Shown one piece after another: positions 1-9,736 of a stretch of DNA of 64,000 bases. The DNA comes from Paucibacter sp963740455 (lineage in GTDB: Bacteria > Pseudomonadota > Gammaproteobacteria > Burkholderiales > Burkholderiaceae_C). Made by a program: the position numbers and the translations under genes. Under the pieces are notes generated by a model. It worked only from the letters and a program-made list of their open reading frames with translations. It did no database searches and had not been told where the DNA came from. Position 1 is the stretch's first letter, and the number at the start of each line of letters is the position of its first letter. The stretch is from positions 102,089 to 166,088 of the forward strand of contig CAVUEF010000026.1 in NCBI GenBank assembly GCA_963740455.1, written 5' to 3'.

Positions 1-34
1 GCATTCACCCACCCAACCCAACCAAGGAAGCCGT

Positions 35-1030
35 ATGAAGATACAACGCCGAGTTGCCCTCCTTGCCGCCAGTGCGGCTGTGCTCACGACCCTCGCGCCC
101 TCCGCATGGGCGCAGGCCAAGCTCAAGGTGGCCGCCGTCTACACGGTGCCGTTCGAGCAGCAGTGGGTGAGCCGCATCCACAAGGCCCTGAAGGCGGCCG
201 AAGCACGCGGCGAGATCGAATACAAGGCCAGCGAAAACGTCGCCAACCCCGACTACGAGCGCGTCATGCGCGAATACGCGACCGCCGGCAATCAGCTCAT
301 CGTTGGCGAGGCGTTTGCCGTCGAAGCTGCCGCGCGCAAGGTGGCCAAGGACTTCCCGAAAGTGTCGTTCCTGATGGGATCGTCGGGCAAGCCGCAGGCG
401 CCCAACTTCTCGGTGTTCGACAACTTCATCCACGAGCCCTCGTATCTGGCCGGCATGGTCGCTGGCGGCATGAGCAAGAGCGGCAAGATCGGCCTGGTCG
501 GCGGCTTCCCGATTCCCGAAGTGAACCGCCTGATGAACGCCTTCATGGCGGGCGCGCGCGAGATCAACCCCAAGGTGCAGTTCTCGGTGAGCTTCATCAA
601 TTCGTGGTTCGACCCGCCCAAGGCCAAGGAAGCGGCCTTTGCGATGATAGACAAGGGTGCCGACCTGATGTACGCCGAGCGTTTCGGCGTCAGCGACGCC
701 GCCAAGGAGCGCGGCAAGCTGGCGGTGGGCAACGTCATCAACACGCAGCCGCAATACCCCGCCACCGTGGTCGCTTCGGCGCTGTGGAATATGGAGCCGT
801 CGATCGACCGCGCCATCAAGCTCGCCAAGGCAGGCAAGTTCGGCGCCGAGGACTACGGCGTCTACTCGACCATGAAGCACAAGGGGTCGGAGCTGGCGCC
901 GCTGGGCACCTTCGAGGGCAAGGTGCCGGCCGACGTGGTCGCCAAGATGCGCGCCAAGGAAAAGGCCATCCTGGCCGGCAGCTTCACGGTGAAAATCGAC
1001 GACAGCGAGCCCAAAGCGGCGTTCAAATGA
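35..1030 (+). CDS. BMP-family ABC transporter substrate-binding protein
   Basis: A 331-residue periplasmic binding protein of the BMP/PnrA family, which captures nucleosides, purines or related nucleobase compounds for an ABC importer. Residues 1-26 form a signal peptide (basic start, hydrophobic core, AWAQA cleavage region). The mature part keeps the family's two-lobed fold, with a GKIGLVGGFPIPEVNR segment typical of the hinge region. The ATG is preceded by AAGGAAG at 24-30, which fixes the start. An ATPase and two permeases follow on the same strand, so this is the first gene seen of an importer operon. The exact ligand cannot be read from sequence; the downstream pyrimidine-catabolic genes suggest a pyrimidine base, nucleoside or derivative. 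Confidence 0.93.
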   Translation: MKIQRRVALLAASAAVLTTLAPSAWAQAKLKVAAVYTVPFEQQWVSRIHKALKAAEARGEIEYKASENVANPDYERVMREYATAGNQLIVGEAFAVEAAARKVAKDFPKVSFLMGSSGKPQAPNFSVFDNFIHEPSYLAGMVAGGMSKSGKIGLVGGFPIPEVNRLMNAFMAGAREINPKVQFSVSFINSWFDPPKAKEAAFAMIDKGADLMYAERFGVSDAAKERGKLAVGNVINTQPQYPATVVASALWNMEPSIDRAIKLAKAGKFGAEDYGVYSTMKHKGSELAPLGTFEGKVPADVVAKMRAKEKAILAGSFTVKIDDSEPKAAFK

Positions 1031-1049
1031 TGCTTGACTTGATGCGTGC

Positions 1050-2624
1050 ATGACCGAGCCGGTTTTGCGCATGCAGGCCATCACCAAGCGCTTTGGTGAT
1101 GTGGTGGCCAACAGCGAGGTCTCGCTGGAGCTGATGGCCGGCGAGGTGCTGGCCCTGCTCGGCGAGAACGGCGCCGGCAAATCGACCCTGATGTCGATCC
1201 TGTTCGGTCACTACGCTGCCGACTCCGGCCACATCGAGGTGTTCGGCAAGACGCTGGCGGGCGGTGATACGCGCGCCGCGCTGGCCGCCGGCATCGGCAT
1301 GGTGCACCAGCATTTCACGCTGGCAGACAACCTGAGCGTGCTCGACAACGTGATGCTGGGGACTGAGAAACTGACAAGCTGGCGAAGCGATCGCAAGGCC
1401 GGCCTGGCCAAGCTCAAGCAGGTGGCGCAGGCTTCGGGGCTGCCGGTGAATCCGTTCGCGTTGGTCGGTGCGCTGTCGGTGGGCGAGCGCCAGCGTGTCG
1501 AGATTCTGAAGGCGCTGTACCGCGGCGCGCGCATCCTGGTGCTCGACGAGCCCACGGCCGTGCTCACGCCGCAAGAGAGCGACTCGCTGTTCGTCACGCT
1601 GCGCCAGCTTGTCGCGCAGGGCATGTCGGTGATCTTCATCAGCCACAAGTTGCACGAGGTGATGGCGGTCTCGCAGCGCGTGCTGGTGTTGCGCAATGGC
1701 GCGGTCGTCGCGCAGGCACAGACCGCGAACACCGATCCGGCCGAGCTGGCGCGCTGGATGGTCGGCACTTCAGTCGAATCGCTGCAGTCCGATTCGGCGC
1801 AACGCGCCGCGCAGCGCAAGCGCGACGCGCCGCTGCGCTTGAGCCTGGCACATGTGAACGCCAGCGACGGCCACGCCACGCTGCGCGATCTGTGCCTGGA
1901 GTTGCGCGCCGGCGAGATCGTCGGCATTGCCGGCGTCTCGGGCAACGGCCAGACACTGCTGGCCGACTTGCTGTTCGGACTGCTGACGCCGCATGGCGGT
2001 GAGCTCAGCATCGATGGCCGACCGCTGGCGCGCACGCCAGCGCAGATCGTCGCGCAAGGCATGGCGCGCATCCCCGAAGACCGGCAGGCCGTGGGCATCG
2101 TCGGCGATCTGGCGGTCTGGGAGAACGCCTGCTCGGAGACCCTGCGCACGCCGCAGTTTTCGCGCTGGGGTTGGATCCGCCGGGCCAAGGCGCGCGCCTA
2201 TGCGAGCCAGGTGCTGCAGGCTTTCAATGTGCGTGGCGCCAGCCTCGACCGCAGCACGCGGGCGCTGTCAGGCGGCAATATGCAAAAGCTGATCCTGGGC
2301 CGCGTGCTGCGCCGGCCTGACGGCGAGACTGCGGGCGTCATCATCGCCCACCAGCCGAGTTGGGGGCTGGACGTCGGCGCAGTCATGTTCGTGCACGGAC
2401 AACTGCGTGCGGCGCGCGACGCCGGCGCGGCGGTGCTGTTGATCTCCGACGATCTGGATGAAATCGAACTGCTGGCCGATCGCATCGCGGTCATCCATCA
2501 GGGGCGCTTGACGCCGGCGCGGGCCAGCGCCGACTGGAATCGCGAACGGCTCGGCCTGGCGATGGCCGGCGCACATGCGAGCTCCAACGCGAGCGCTGCG
2601 ACAGGAGCGGCGCATGCGGCTTGA
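1050..2624 (+). CDS. BMP-type ABC importer, double ATP-binding protein
   Basis: A 524-residue ATPase with two fused nucleotide-binding domains, as in the nucleoside/sugar (RbsA-, YufO-like) importers. The first domain has a Walker A GENGAGKST with Lys44, a signature LSVGERQR and Walker B ILVLDEPTAVLTP. The second domain has a degenerate P-loop (GVSGNGQT) and an intact LSGGNMQK signature, the usual asymmetry of this subfamily. It starts 19 bp after the binding protein gene. Its 3' end overlaps the next permease start by 11 bp, which implies translational coupling. It powers uptake through the two permeases encoded downstream. Confidence 0.95.
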   Translation: MTEPVLRMQAITKRFGDVVANSEVSLELMAGEVLALLGENGAGKSTLMSILFGHYAADSGHIEVFGKTLAGGDTRAALAAGIGMVHQHFTLADNLSVLDNVMLGTEKLTSWRSDRKAGLAKLKQVAQASGLPVNPFALVGALSVGERQRVEILKALYRGARILVLDEPTAVLTPQESDSLFVTLRQLVAQGMSVIFISHKLHEVMAVSQRVLVLRNGAVVAQAQTANTDPAELARWMVGTSVESLQSDSAQRAAQRKRDAPLRLSLAHVNASDGHATLRDLCLELRAGEIVGIAGVSGNGQTLLADLLFGLLTPHGGELSIDGRPLARTPAQIVAQGMARIPEDRQAVGIVGDLAVWENACSETLRTPQFSRWGWIRRAKARAYASQVLQAFNVRGASLDRSTRALSGGNMQKLILGRVLRRPDGETAGVIIAHQPSWGLDVGAVMFVHGQLRAARDAGAAVLLISDDLDEIELLADRIAVIHQGRLTPARASADWNRERLGLAMAGAHASSNASAATGAAHAA

Positions 2625-3696
2625 GGCGCGCACCCAGGTCGGTGCTGGCTTGCTGCTCGGCGCTGGCCTCGCCTCGTTCGCCGCTGTGCTCGCCATCGCC
2701 GCGCTGCTGGTGGCAGCGGCCGGCGCGCCGGTGGCGCAGACATTCGAGCTGCTGCTGCAAGGTGCGTTCGGGTCGGTGTTCGCCTGGAGCGAAACGCTGA
2801 CGCGGTCGATACCGCTGATGCTCACCGGCCTGGCCGCCACGGTGGCGTTCAAGGCGCGCCTCTTCAATATCGGCGCCGAAGGCCAGCTCTACGGCGGGGC
2901 GCTGGCGGCGGTGGCGGTGGGTGGCCTGCACGGCGGCGTCGGCCTGGCAACACCTGGCCCCGTGTTGTTCGCCGCCATGATGCTGGCCGCTGCGCTGGCC
3001 GGCGCGCTGCTGCTGCTGGGGCCGGCCTGGATGAAAATGCGCTTCGGTGTCGACGAGGTCGTCAGCACGCTGCTGCTCAACTTCATCGTGCTGCTCGGCG
3101 TGGGCGCCATGCTCGACGGCCCGATGAAAGACCCGATGGCGATGGGATGGCCGCAAAGCGTGGCGCTGCAAGACGGCCTCGAATTGTCCAAGCTGATCGC
3201 GGGCACCCGCCTGCACACCGGCCTGGTGTGGAGCGTCACTGCCGCGCTGGCGTTGTGGATCATGCTGCGCTTCACGACGCTGGGCTTCGACATCCGCGCG
3301 CTCGGCGCCAACGCCAAGGCTGCTGCGTTCGCCGGCGTGTCGGTGACGCGCACGATGCTGCTGGTGGCGCTGCTGTCGGGCGGCTTGGCGGGGCTGGCCG
3401 GCGCCATCGAGGTGGCGGGCCGCACCGGCTATGTGACGCTCGACATGTCGCCCGGTTACGGCTACAGCGGCATCGTGATTGCCATGCTGGCGGGGCTCAA
3501 TCCGCTGGCTGTTGTTGGTTCAAGTGTTCTGGTGGCCGGCGTGCTGGTCGGGGCGGACAGCATGAGCCGCCAGATCGGCGTGCCGAGTTATCTGGCCGAC
3601 GTGGTGGTGGCATCGGCCCTGCTGGTGGTGTTGGTGGCTTCTATGTTGACGCGCTATCGGCTGCGCTTCGATTTGCGCGCCGGAGTCTCGGCATGA
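2614..3696 (+). CDS. BMP-type ABC importer permease, first subunit
   Basis: A 360-residue integral membrane protein of the BPD_transp_2 (branched-chain amino acid/sugar/nucleoside) permease family, with about eight to ten hydrophobic helices and the cytoplasmic coupling motif region (GANAKAAAFAGVSV). I chose the ATG at 2614, not the upstream in-frame ATG at 2575, because AGGAG at 2603-2607 lies at the right distance and the gene then overlaps the ATPase stop by 11 bp. Its stop lies in an ATGA whose ATG (3693) would open a short frame now running into repeat DNA. That may be a relic of an earlier operon junction (inference). Confidence 0.93.
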   Translation: MRLEARTQVGAGLLLGAGLASFAAVLAIAALLVAAAGAPVAQTFELLLQGAFGSVFAWSETLTRSIPLMLTGLAATVAFKARLFNIGAEGQLYGGALAAVAVGGLHGGVGLATPGPVLFAAMMLAAALAGALLLLGPAWMKMRFGVDEVVSTLLLNFIVLLGVGAMLDGPMKDPMAMGWPQSVALQDGLELSKLIAGTRLHTGLVWSVTAALALWIMLRFTTLGFDIRALGANAKAAAFAGVSVTRTMLLVALLSGGLAGLAGAIEVAGRTGYVTLDMSPGYGYSGIVIAMLAGLNPLAVVGSSVLVAGVLVGADSMSRQIGVPSYLADVVVASALLVVLVASMLTRYRLRFDLRAGVSA

Positions 3697-3716
3697 GCGA
3701 TGCTGTTGCGTGGCTG

Positions 3717-4490
3717 TTGTTGCCAACGGTGGCTGGCCGGGATATGCGCGTGCCGGTTTGCTGCTCAGCAGGCCGGGATATGCGCCCGGCGGCGCCTCAC
3801 TTTCTTTCGCTTCGCCGAAAGAAAGTAAGCAAAGAAAGGGCGAGCCGGCTGCGGCGCCCCTTGGGTACAAGGGGTTCCCTGCGGTGCTCACGTACTGGGG
3901 GGGCTTTCCCGCAAACTCGGCCTGGGTACAGGCCTCAGACAGTGCGGGAAAGTCGCGGGCATACCGCTCCGACCCCAGTTCACTGCGCTCCTCGGCGCCG
4001 CATACGGCGAATGCGATTCGGCTCGCTGCGCATCGCCTCGGTTGGCTCGTGTGGGTACACACCTCGCACTTGGGATGGCGATGCTCGAAAGAGCGCGCCC
4101 TTCGCGCCCGATGCGAAGCGAGGTGCGTTGACTTGCCCGTATGCGGCGCTGAGGAGCGCAGTGAACTGGGGGGTGAGCCGTACTCGGCGACGGCTGCGCA
4201 CTGTCTGAGCCCGTTGATATCTTGGGGACAGACCGCGAAGCGCTCTGTCCCCTCTGACTGGAGAGGGCGAGTTTGCGCAGCCGCCCCAGTTCGCGAGCAC
4301 CGCAAGGCACCCCTCGTATTCCGAGGGGCGTCGCATCCGGGTCGCCTTTCTTTGCTTACTTTCTTTGGCGAAGCAAAGAAAGTGAGGCGGCCGCCGGGAC
4401 GCAATCCCGGCCTGCTGAGAAGCAACCCGCCGGGACGCAATCCCGCCTTGTTGCCAAACGCTCACCCGGAACGCAATCCCGGCGCAGACA
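3717..4490. repeat. Large imperfect palindromic repeat element inside the ABC operon
   Basis: This ~0.8-kb stretch between the two permease genes has no credible gene. Its two ends are long imperfect inverted repeats. The block at 3795-3839 (CTCACTTTCTTTCGCTTCGCC, then AAGTAAGCAAAGAAAGG) is mirrored at 4345-4387. The outer arms, which carry repeated GGGATATGCG / CGCAATCCC motifs, are mirrored too. A nested inverted pair (GTTCACTGCGCTCCTC near 3977 against its complement near 4155) lies inside. All six frames give only low-complexity or repeat-derived peptides. I read it as a dispersed non-coding repeat of the kind common in Comamonadaceae and Xanthomonas, which often produces spurious ORF calls. 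Confidence 0.75.
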
Positions 4491-4539
4491 AGCAAGTGCC
4501 GGCAAGCGTGCCAAGAACGCCATCCAAGGTGGAGTCACC

Positions 4540-5463
4540 ATGACCACCGTCCTAGAAATGCTCACCACCATCCCCTTCTGGGTCGCCGTCCTGCGCGTCG
4601 CCACGCCCCTGATCTTCGGCACCCTGGGTGTGCTCCTGTGCGAGCGCGCCGGCGTGCTGAACCTGGGCATCGAAGGTCTGATGGCGGTCGGCGCGTTTGT
4701 CGGCTGGTATGCGGTGTTTCTGGGTGCACCGCTGTGGGGTGGCGTGTTCGCTGCGGCGCTGGTGGCGGGGCTGTTCGGCTTGCTGCACGCATTCTTGACG
4801 GTCGTGCTGGCGCTGTCTCAACATGTCGCCGGTCTGGGGCTGACGTTGCTCGGCACGGCGCTGAGCTACTTTGCCTACCGCGTCGCCTTCCCCAAGGTCA
4901 ATACGCCGCCCACCATCGAGCCATTCGCCGACATGAGTTGGCTGCCAATCCCGGTGCTGCAGCAGCAGACACCGCTCACCTTGCTGGCGCTGCTGCTGGT
5001 GCCGGTGGTCGGCTACGGTCTGTACCGCACGCCCGCGGGCCTTGCCTTGCGCATGGTCGGCGAGAGTCCGCAGGCAGTTGAAAGCCAAGGCATCTCGGTG
5101 GCCAAGCTGCGCAGCACGGCAGTCGTGCTCGGCTCCAGCCTGATGGGCGTGGCGGGCGCGTTCCTGACGCTGTCGGCTTTCAACTCGTTCTACTTCAATA
5201 TGATCAACGGGCGCGGCTGGGTCTGCGTGGCGCTGGTCGTGTTTGCCGGCTGGCGGCCCGGCAAGGCCTTGCTCGGCGCGCTGCTGTTTGCGTTCTTCGA
5301 CGCCTTGCAACTGCGCTTGCAGCAGGCCAATGCGGGTGGGCTGCCCTACCAGTTCTATCTGATGCTGCCCTATGTGCTGTCGATTGTTGCGCTGATCGTG
5401 GCGTCGCGCCGCTCGGCCACACCGCAGGCCTTGATGAAGCCTTATATCAAGGGGGAACGTTGA
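4540..5463 (+). CDS. BMP-type ABC importer permease, second subunit
   Basis: A 307-residue BPD_transp_2-family permease. It begins with a hydrophobic helix, then RVATPLIFGTLGVLLCERAG and NLGIEGLMAVGAF, the hallmark N-terminus of nucleoside-importer second permeases. The start is set by AAGGTGGAG at 4526-4534; upstream in-frame ATGs lie inside the repeat element and are rejected. The stop TGA shares its A with the ATG of the following amidohydrolase gene, so translation is coupled. It pairs with the 2614-3696 permease to form the membrane channel. The repeat element just upstream could weaken co-transcription with the first half of the operon. Confidence 0.93.
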   Translation: MTTVLEMLTTIPFWVAVLRVATPLIFGTLGVLLCERAGVLNLGIEGLMAVGAFVGWYAVFLGAPLWGGVFAAALVAGLFGLLHAFLTVVLALSQHVAGLGLTLLGTALSYFAYRVAFPKVNTPPTIEPFADMSWLPIPVLQQQTPLTLLALLLVPVVGYGLYRTPAGLALRMVGESPQAVESQGISVAKLRSTAVVLGSSLMGVAGAFLTLSAFNSFYFNMINGRGWVCVALVVFAGWRPGKALLGALLFAFFDALQLRLQQANAGGLPYQFYLMLPYVLSIVALIVASRRSATPQALMKPYIKGER

Positions 5464-6740
5464 TGCTCGATCTGCTTGTGACGCACGCCAGCCTCGCTGA
5501 CGGCCGACGCCATATGAGCGTGGCGGTGCAAGCCGGCCGCATTGTCGAAGTGACCGAGGGCCTGCAAGCGCCCGCGATTGAAACCATCGACGCGCAGGGT
5601 CAGCTCTTGAGCGCGCCGTTCGTCGACGCGCATTTCCATATGGACGCCACGCTCAGCTACGGTCTGCCGCGCGTCAACCAGAGCGGCACGCTGCTCGAGG
5701 GCATCGCGCTGTGGGGCGAGCTCAAACCGCTGCTCACTTTTGATGCGCTGGTCGAGCGTGCGCTGACCTATTGCGACTGGGCCGTGGCCAAGGGGCTGCT
5801 CGCGATTCGCAGCCATGTCGATGTCTGTGACGACCGGCTGCTGGCGGTGCAGGCGCTGCTTGAAGTGAAGAGAAAAGTCGCGCCGTATCTGGATCTGCAA
5901 CTCGTCGCCTTTCCGCAGGACGGCGTGCTGCGCAGCGCAACGGCCTTGGCCAACTTGAAGCGCGCACTCGATCTGGGCGTCGAGGTGGTCGGCGGCATTC
6001 CGCATTTCGAGCGAACTGCTGAAGCAGGCGCGGCCAGCGTCAAGCTGCTGTGCGAACTGGCAGCGCAGCGGGACTTGCGCGTCGACATGCATTGCGACGA
6101 GTCGGACGACCCGCTGTCACGCCATATCGAGACGCTGGCTTTCGAGTCGCAGCGCCTTGGCTTGCAGGGCAGAGTCACCGGCTCGCACCTGACCAGCATG
6201 CATTCGATGGACAACTACTATGTGTCGAAGCTGATTCCTCTGATGGTCGAAGCTGGCGTCGCGGCGGTCGCCAACCCGCTCATCAACATCACGCTTCAAG
6301 GCCGCCACGACACGTATCCGAAGCGGCGCGGCATGACGCGCGTGCCCGAACTGCTCGCGGCCGGCGTGCCGGTCGCCTTTGGTCACGACTGCGTGATGGA
6401 CCCCTGGTACAGCTTGGGCAGCGGCGACATGCTCGAAGTCGCGCAGATGGGCTTGCATGTGGCGCAGATGACGGGGCAGGATGCGATGCGCCAATGTTTT
6501 GACGCCGTCACCGCAACGCCGGCAAAAATTCTCGGCCTCGACGGCTACGGCATCGCCGCCGGATGCCACGCCGACATGGTCTTGCTGCAGGCGCGTGACG
6601 CCATCGAGGCCTTGCGCCTGCGCGCGACCCGGCTCAAGGTCTGGCGGCGCGGCCGCCTGATTGCGCAGGCGCCAGCCAACAGCCCGCAGCTGTTCCTGGA
6701 CGGCCGACCCGGCAGCACAGATTTCATGCCCCAGCAGTAG
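5463..6740 (+). CDS. Cytosine-deaminase-like amidohydrolase
   Basis: A 425-residue metal-dependent hydrolase of the cytosine deaminase/CodA branch of the amidohydrolase superfamily. Metal ligands and active-site motifs are visible: HFH (His57, His59), SHVD, HCDE (the proton-shuttling Glu motif) and FGHD near the C-terminal end. The family deaminates cytosine to uracil or acts on related N-heterocycles such as isocytosine or creatinine-like rings. The ATG at 5463 overlaps the preceding permease stop (TGATG) and follows GGGGGAA; an in-frame TTG at 5460 is less likely. Deamination to uracil would feed the dihydropyrimidinase and carbamoylase encoded downstream. The exact substrate is inferred. 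Confidence 0.85.
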   Translation: MLDLLVTHASLADGRRHMSVAVQAGRIVEVTEGLQAPAIETIDAQGQLLSAPFVDAHFHMDATLSYGLPRVNQSGTLLEGIALWGELKPLLTFDALVERALTYCDWAVAKGLLAIRSHVDVCDDRLLAVQALLEVKRKVAPYLDLQLVAFPQDGVLRSATALANLKRALDLGVEVVGGIPHFERTAEAGAASVKLLCELAAQRDLRVDMHCDESDDPLSRHIETLAFESQRLGLQGRVTGSHLTSMHSMDNYYVSKLIPLMVEAGVAAVANPLINITLQGRHDTYPKRRGMTRVPELLAAGVPVAFGHDCVMDPWYSLGSGDMLEVAQMGLHVAQMTGQDAMRQCFDAVTATPAKILGLDGYGIAAGCHADMVLLQARDAIEALRLRATRLKVWRRGRLIAQAPANSPQLFLDGRPGSTDFMPQQ

Positions 6741-6772
6741 CAGTCCGACTCACCAGCTTCACAGGAGACCCC

Positions 6773-8248
6773 ATGAGCAACACGCAAGCTGTCTTGTCCG
6801 CGTCGCCCGACGCAGAATTGAGCAACGCCGATCTGCAGCCAACGACGGCCGCGCAGCGCACCTGGCGTTGGTACCATTTCGCCGCGCTGTGGGTGGGCAT
6901 GGTGATGTGCATACCGGCCTACACCCTGGCCGCCAGTCTGATCGAATCGGGCATGTCGGCCAGTCAGGCGGTGCTGACGGTGTTCCTGGGGAACTTGATC
7001 GTGCTCGTGCCGATGCTTTTGATCGGCCACGCCGGCACCAAGTACGGCATTCCGTATGCGGTGCTGGCGCGGGCCTCGTTTGGCACGCGCGGTGCGCGCC
7101 TGCCTGCGCTGTTGCGTGCGCTGGTCGCCTGCGGTTGGTATGGCATCCAGACCTGGTTCGGCGGCATGATGATCTACACGCTGGTCGGCGTGCTGATCGG
7201 GCACCCGCTCGAAGGGGACAAGCTGCCGGGCCTGGGCATCAACCTCGGTCAGCTGGTCAGCTTCCTGATGTTCTGGGCGATCCAGTTTTATTACGTGATC
7301 CACGGCATCGACGCGATCCGCAAGCTGGAGACCTACACGGCGCCGCTCAAGATCGTGATCTGCTTTGTGCTGCTGTGGTGGGCCTATGACAAGGCCGGCG
7401 GCTTCGGCCCGATCCTGGACCAGCCCTCGCAATTCGTCGAAGGCGGCAGACGAGCCGGCCAATTCAGCGCGGTGTTCTGGCCATCGCTGACCGCCATGGT
7501 CGGCTTCTGGGCGACCCTGGCGCTGAACATTCCGGACTTCACCCGTTTTGCCAAATCGCAGAAGGACCAGCTGATCGGCCAGGCCATCGGTCTGCCCGCG
7601 CCGATGGGCCTGCTGGCGGCGCTGGCCGTGTTCGTCACCTCGGCCACCGTGGTCATCTACGGCAAGGCGATCTGGGATCCGGTGGACCTGGCCAGCCGCA
7701 TGTCCGGCGCGGCGGTGCTTGTTGCGTTGATCGTGCTGCTGATCGACACCGTCAGCGTCAATCTGGCGGCCAATCTGGTCGGCCCGGCCTATGACTTCTC
7801 GGCGCTGAATCCGCGCGTGATCAGCTACAAGACCGGCGGTTACATCACTGCGGGCATCGCCATTCTGATGATGCCGTGGCGGATTCTGGAGTCCACGCAG
7901 GGCTATATTTTCACCTGGCTGATCGGCTACTCGGCGCTGCTGGGCCCGGTGGCGGGCATCCTGATCGTCGACTACTACCTGCTGCGCCGCACCGAGCTGC
8001 ATGTCGCCGAGCTGTACCAGGAGAACGGCCGCTACAGCTATCGCAACGGCTGGAACTGGGCCGCCGTGCTGGCCTTCAGCTTAGGCGTGCTGCCCAATGT
8101 GCCGGGTTTCCTGAACGCAGCCTTTCCGGCAGCCTTCCCCGAGGTGGCGGATGTCTTCAAACAGGTCTATACCTACGCTTGGTTCGTCGGCCTGGCGATA
8201 GCCGCCGTGGTCTATCGCGTGGCGATGGCGGGCAAGGTCAAGCTGTAA
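6773..8248 (+). CDS. NCS1-family nucleobase:cation symporter
   Basis: A 491-residue inner-membrane transporter with about twelve hydrophobic segments, of the NCS1 family (cytosine, uracil, allantoin, hydantoin symporters). Recognisable features are the N-terminal TWRWYHFAALWVGM, a helix with YGIPYAVLARASFGTRGA, and WATLALNIPDFTRFAKSQ with the family's conserved N-PDF segment. It is preceded by a purine-rich CACAGGAGACCCC. Lying between a deaminase and dihydropyrimidinase, it most likely imports a pyrimidine base, dihydropyrimidine or hydantoin. It gives the locus a second uptake route beside the ABC importer. Confidence 0.92.
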   Translation: MSNTQAVLSASPDAELSNADLQPTTAAQRTWRWYHFAALWVGMVMCIPAYTLAASLIESGMSASQAVLTVFLGNLIVLVPMLLIGHAGTKYGIPYAVLARASFGTRGARLPALLRALVACGWYGIQTWFGGMMIYTLVGVLIGHPLEGDKLPGLGINLGQLVSFLMFWAIQFYYVIHGIDAIRKLETYTAPLKIVICFVLLWWAYDKAGGFGPILDQPSQFVEGGRRAGQFSAVFWPSLTAMVGFWATLALNIPDFTRFAKSQKDQLIGQAIGLPAPMGLLAALAVFVTSATVVIYGKAIWDPVDLASRMSGAAVLVALIVLLIDTVSVNLAANLVGPAYDFSALNPRVISYKTGGYITAGIAILMMPWRILESTQGYIFTWLIGYSALLGPVAGILIVDYYLLRRTELHVAELYQENGRYSYRNGWNWAAVLAFSLGVLPNVPGFLNAAFPAAFPEVADVFKQVYTYAWFVGLAIAAVVYRVAMAGKVKL

Positions 8249-8276
8249 GTGGTGAGTCGTTCGCAGAGGAGCAGTG

Positions 8277-9722
8277 ATGAGCAATACCGTGTTGATCCAA
8301 GGCGGCACCGTCGTCAACGCCGACCGCGAATTTAGCGCCGATGTGCTGTGCATCGACGGCCGCATCGCTGCCGTGGGTAGCGATCTCGACGTACCGGCAG
8401 GCGCCACGAAGATAGACGCCGGCGGCCAGTACGTGCTGCCCGGCGGCATCGACCCGCACACGCATATGCAACTGCCCTTCATGGGCACGGTGACGATGGA
8501 TGATTTTTTCAGCGGCACGGCGGCGGGGCTGGCCGGCGGCACGACCAGCATCATCGACTTCGTGATTCCCAATCCGCAGCAGCCGCTGATGGAGGCCTAC
8601 CGCACCTGGCGCGAATGGGCCGAGAAGTCGGCCGCCGACTACTCGTTTCACGTCGCCATCACCTGGTGGAGCGACTCGGTGCGCGAGGACATGGGCACCC
8701 TGGTGCGCGAGGAAGGCGTGAACAGCTTCAAGCATTTCATGGCCTACAAGAACGCCATCATGTGCGATGACGAGACGCTGGTGAACAGCTTCAGGCGAGC
8801 GCTCGAGCTCGGCGCCATGCCCACCGTGCACGCCGAGAACGGCGAGCTCGTGTTCCTGCTGCAGCAGGAAGTGATGAAGATGGGCATCAGCGGGCCTGAG
8901 GGCCATCCGCTGTCGCGTCCGCCCGCGGTCGAGGGCGAGGCCGTGCAGCGCGCCATCGCGATTGCCGATGTGCTCAACGTGCCGATCTATGTCGTGCATG
9001 TGTCGTGCACCGAAGCCGCCGACGCGATCGCGCGCGCCCGGTCGCGCGGCCAGCGCGTCTACGGCGAGGTGCTGGCCGGGCATCTGGTGATCGACGACAG
9101 CGTCTACCGCCACCCAGATTTCGCCAGTGCCGCAGCGCATGTGATGAGCCCGCCGTTCCGGCCGAAGGGGCATCAAGAGAATCTGTGGCGCCACTTGCAG
9201 GCCGGCAATCTGCACACCACCGCGACCGACCATTGCACTTTCTGCGCCGAGCAAAAGGCCGCCGGCCGCAATGCGTTTGCACAGATACCGAACGGCTGCG
9301 GCGGCGTCGAGGAACGCATGGCCGTGATTTGGGACGCCGGCGTGAACAGCGGACGCCTCACGCCCAGCGAGTTCGTCGCCGCCACGTCAGCGAATGCCGC
9401 CAAGCTCTTCAATATCTATCCGCGCAAGGGCTGTGTCGCGGTCGGCGCCGACGCCGACCTTGTCGTCTGGGACCCGGTTGGCAGCAAGACCTTGTCGGCC
9501 AAGACACATCACTCGAAGAACGACTTCAACATCTTCGAAGGCCGAACCGTGCGCGGAATCCCCAGCCACACTTTCAGCGCGGGCAAGCTCGTCTATTCGA
9601 TGGGCGATCTGCGTGCCGAGCGCGGCGCCGGGCGCTACATCAAGCGGCCCGCCTTTGCACCGGCCTTCGGCGCACTGGCCAGGCGCGCTGCCGACACCGC
9701 GCCCAGCGCGGTACAACGCTGA
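8277..9722 (+). CDS. hydA: Dihydropyrimidinase (D-hydantoinase)
   Basis: A 481-residue cyclic amidohydrolase that opens 5,6-dihydrouracil or dihydrothymine to N-carbamoyl-beta-amino acids, the second step of reductive pyrimidine breakdown. Visible motifs are DPHTHM (binuclear metal site), FKHFMAYKNA with the Lys expected to be carboxylated, HAENGE, VVHVSC and TATDHCTF. I chose ATG 8277 over GTG 8274 because AGGAG at 8267-8271 is then 5 nt away rather than 2. The next gene begins 14 bp after the stop. Length and motifs fit dihydropyrimidinase better than allantoinase or dihydroorotase. Confidence 0.93.
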   Translation: MSNTVLIQGGTVVNADREFSADVLCIDGRIAAVGSDLDVPAGATKIDAGGQYVLPGGIDPHTHMQLPFMGTVTMDDFFSGTAAGLAGGTTSIIDFVIPNPQQPLMEAYRTWREWAEKSAADYSFHVAITWWSDSVREDMGTLVREEGVNSFKHFMAYKNAIMCDDETLVNSFRRALELGAMPTVHAENGELVFLLQQEVMKMGISGPEGHPLSRPPAVEGEAVQRAIAIADVLNVPIYVVHVSCTEAADAIARARSRGQRVYGEVLAGHLVIDDSVYRHPDFASAAAHVMSPPFRPKGHQENLWRHLQAGNLHTTATDHCTFCAEQKAAGRNAFAQIPNGCGGVEERMAVIWDAGVNSGRLTPSEFVAATSANAAKLFNIYPRKGCVAVGADADLVVWDPVGSKTLSAKTHHSKNDFNIFEGRTVRGIPSHTFSAGKLVYSMGDLRAERGAGRYIKRPAFAPAFGALARRAADTAPSAVQR

Positions 9723-9736
9723 ACGAGGAGATCACC

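Noticed and set aside
3710..4543. Several 140-300-codon frames with KESKQRK- and CAPRRRIR-like peptides
   Set aside because: They derive from the palindromic repeat element on both strands; such peptides are known annotation artefacts.
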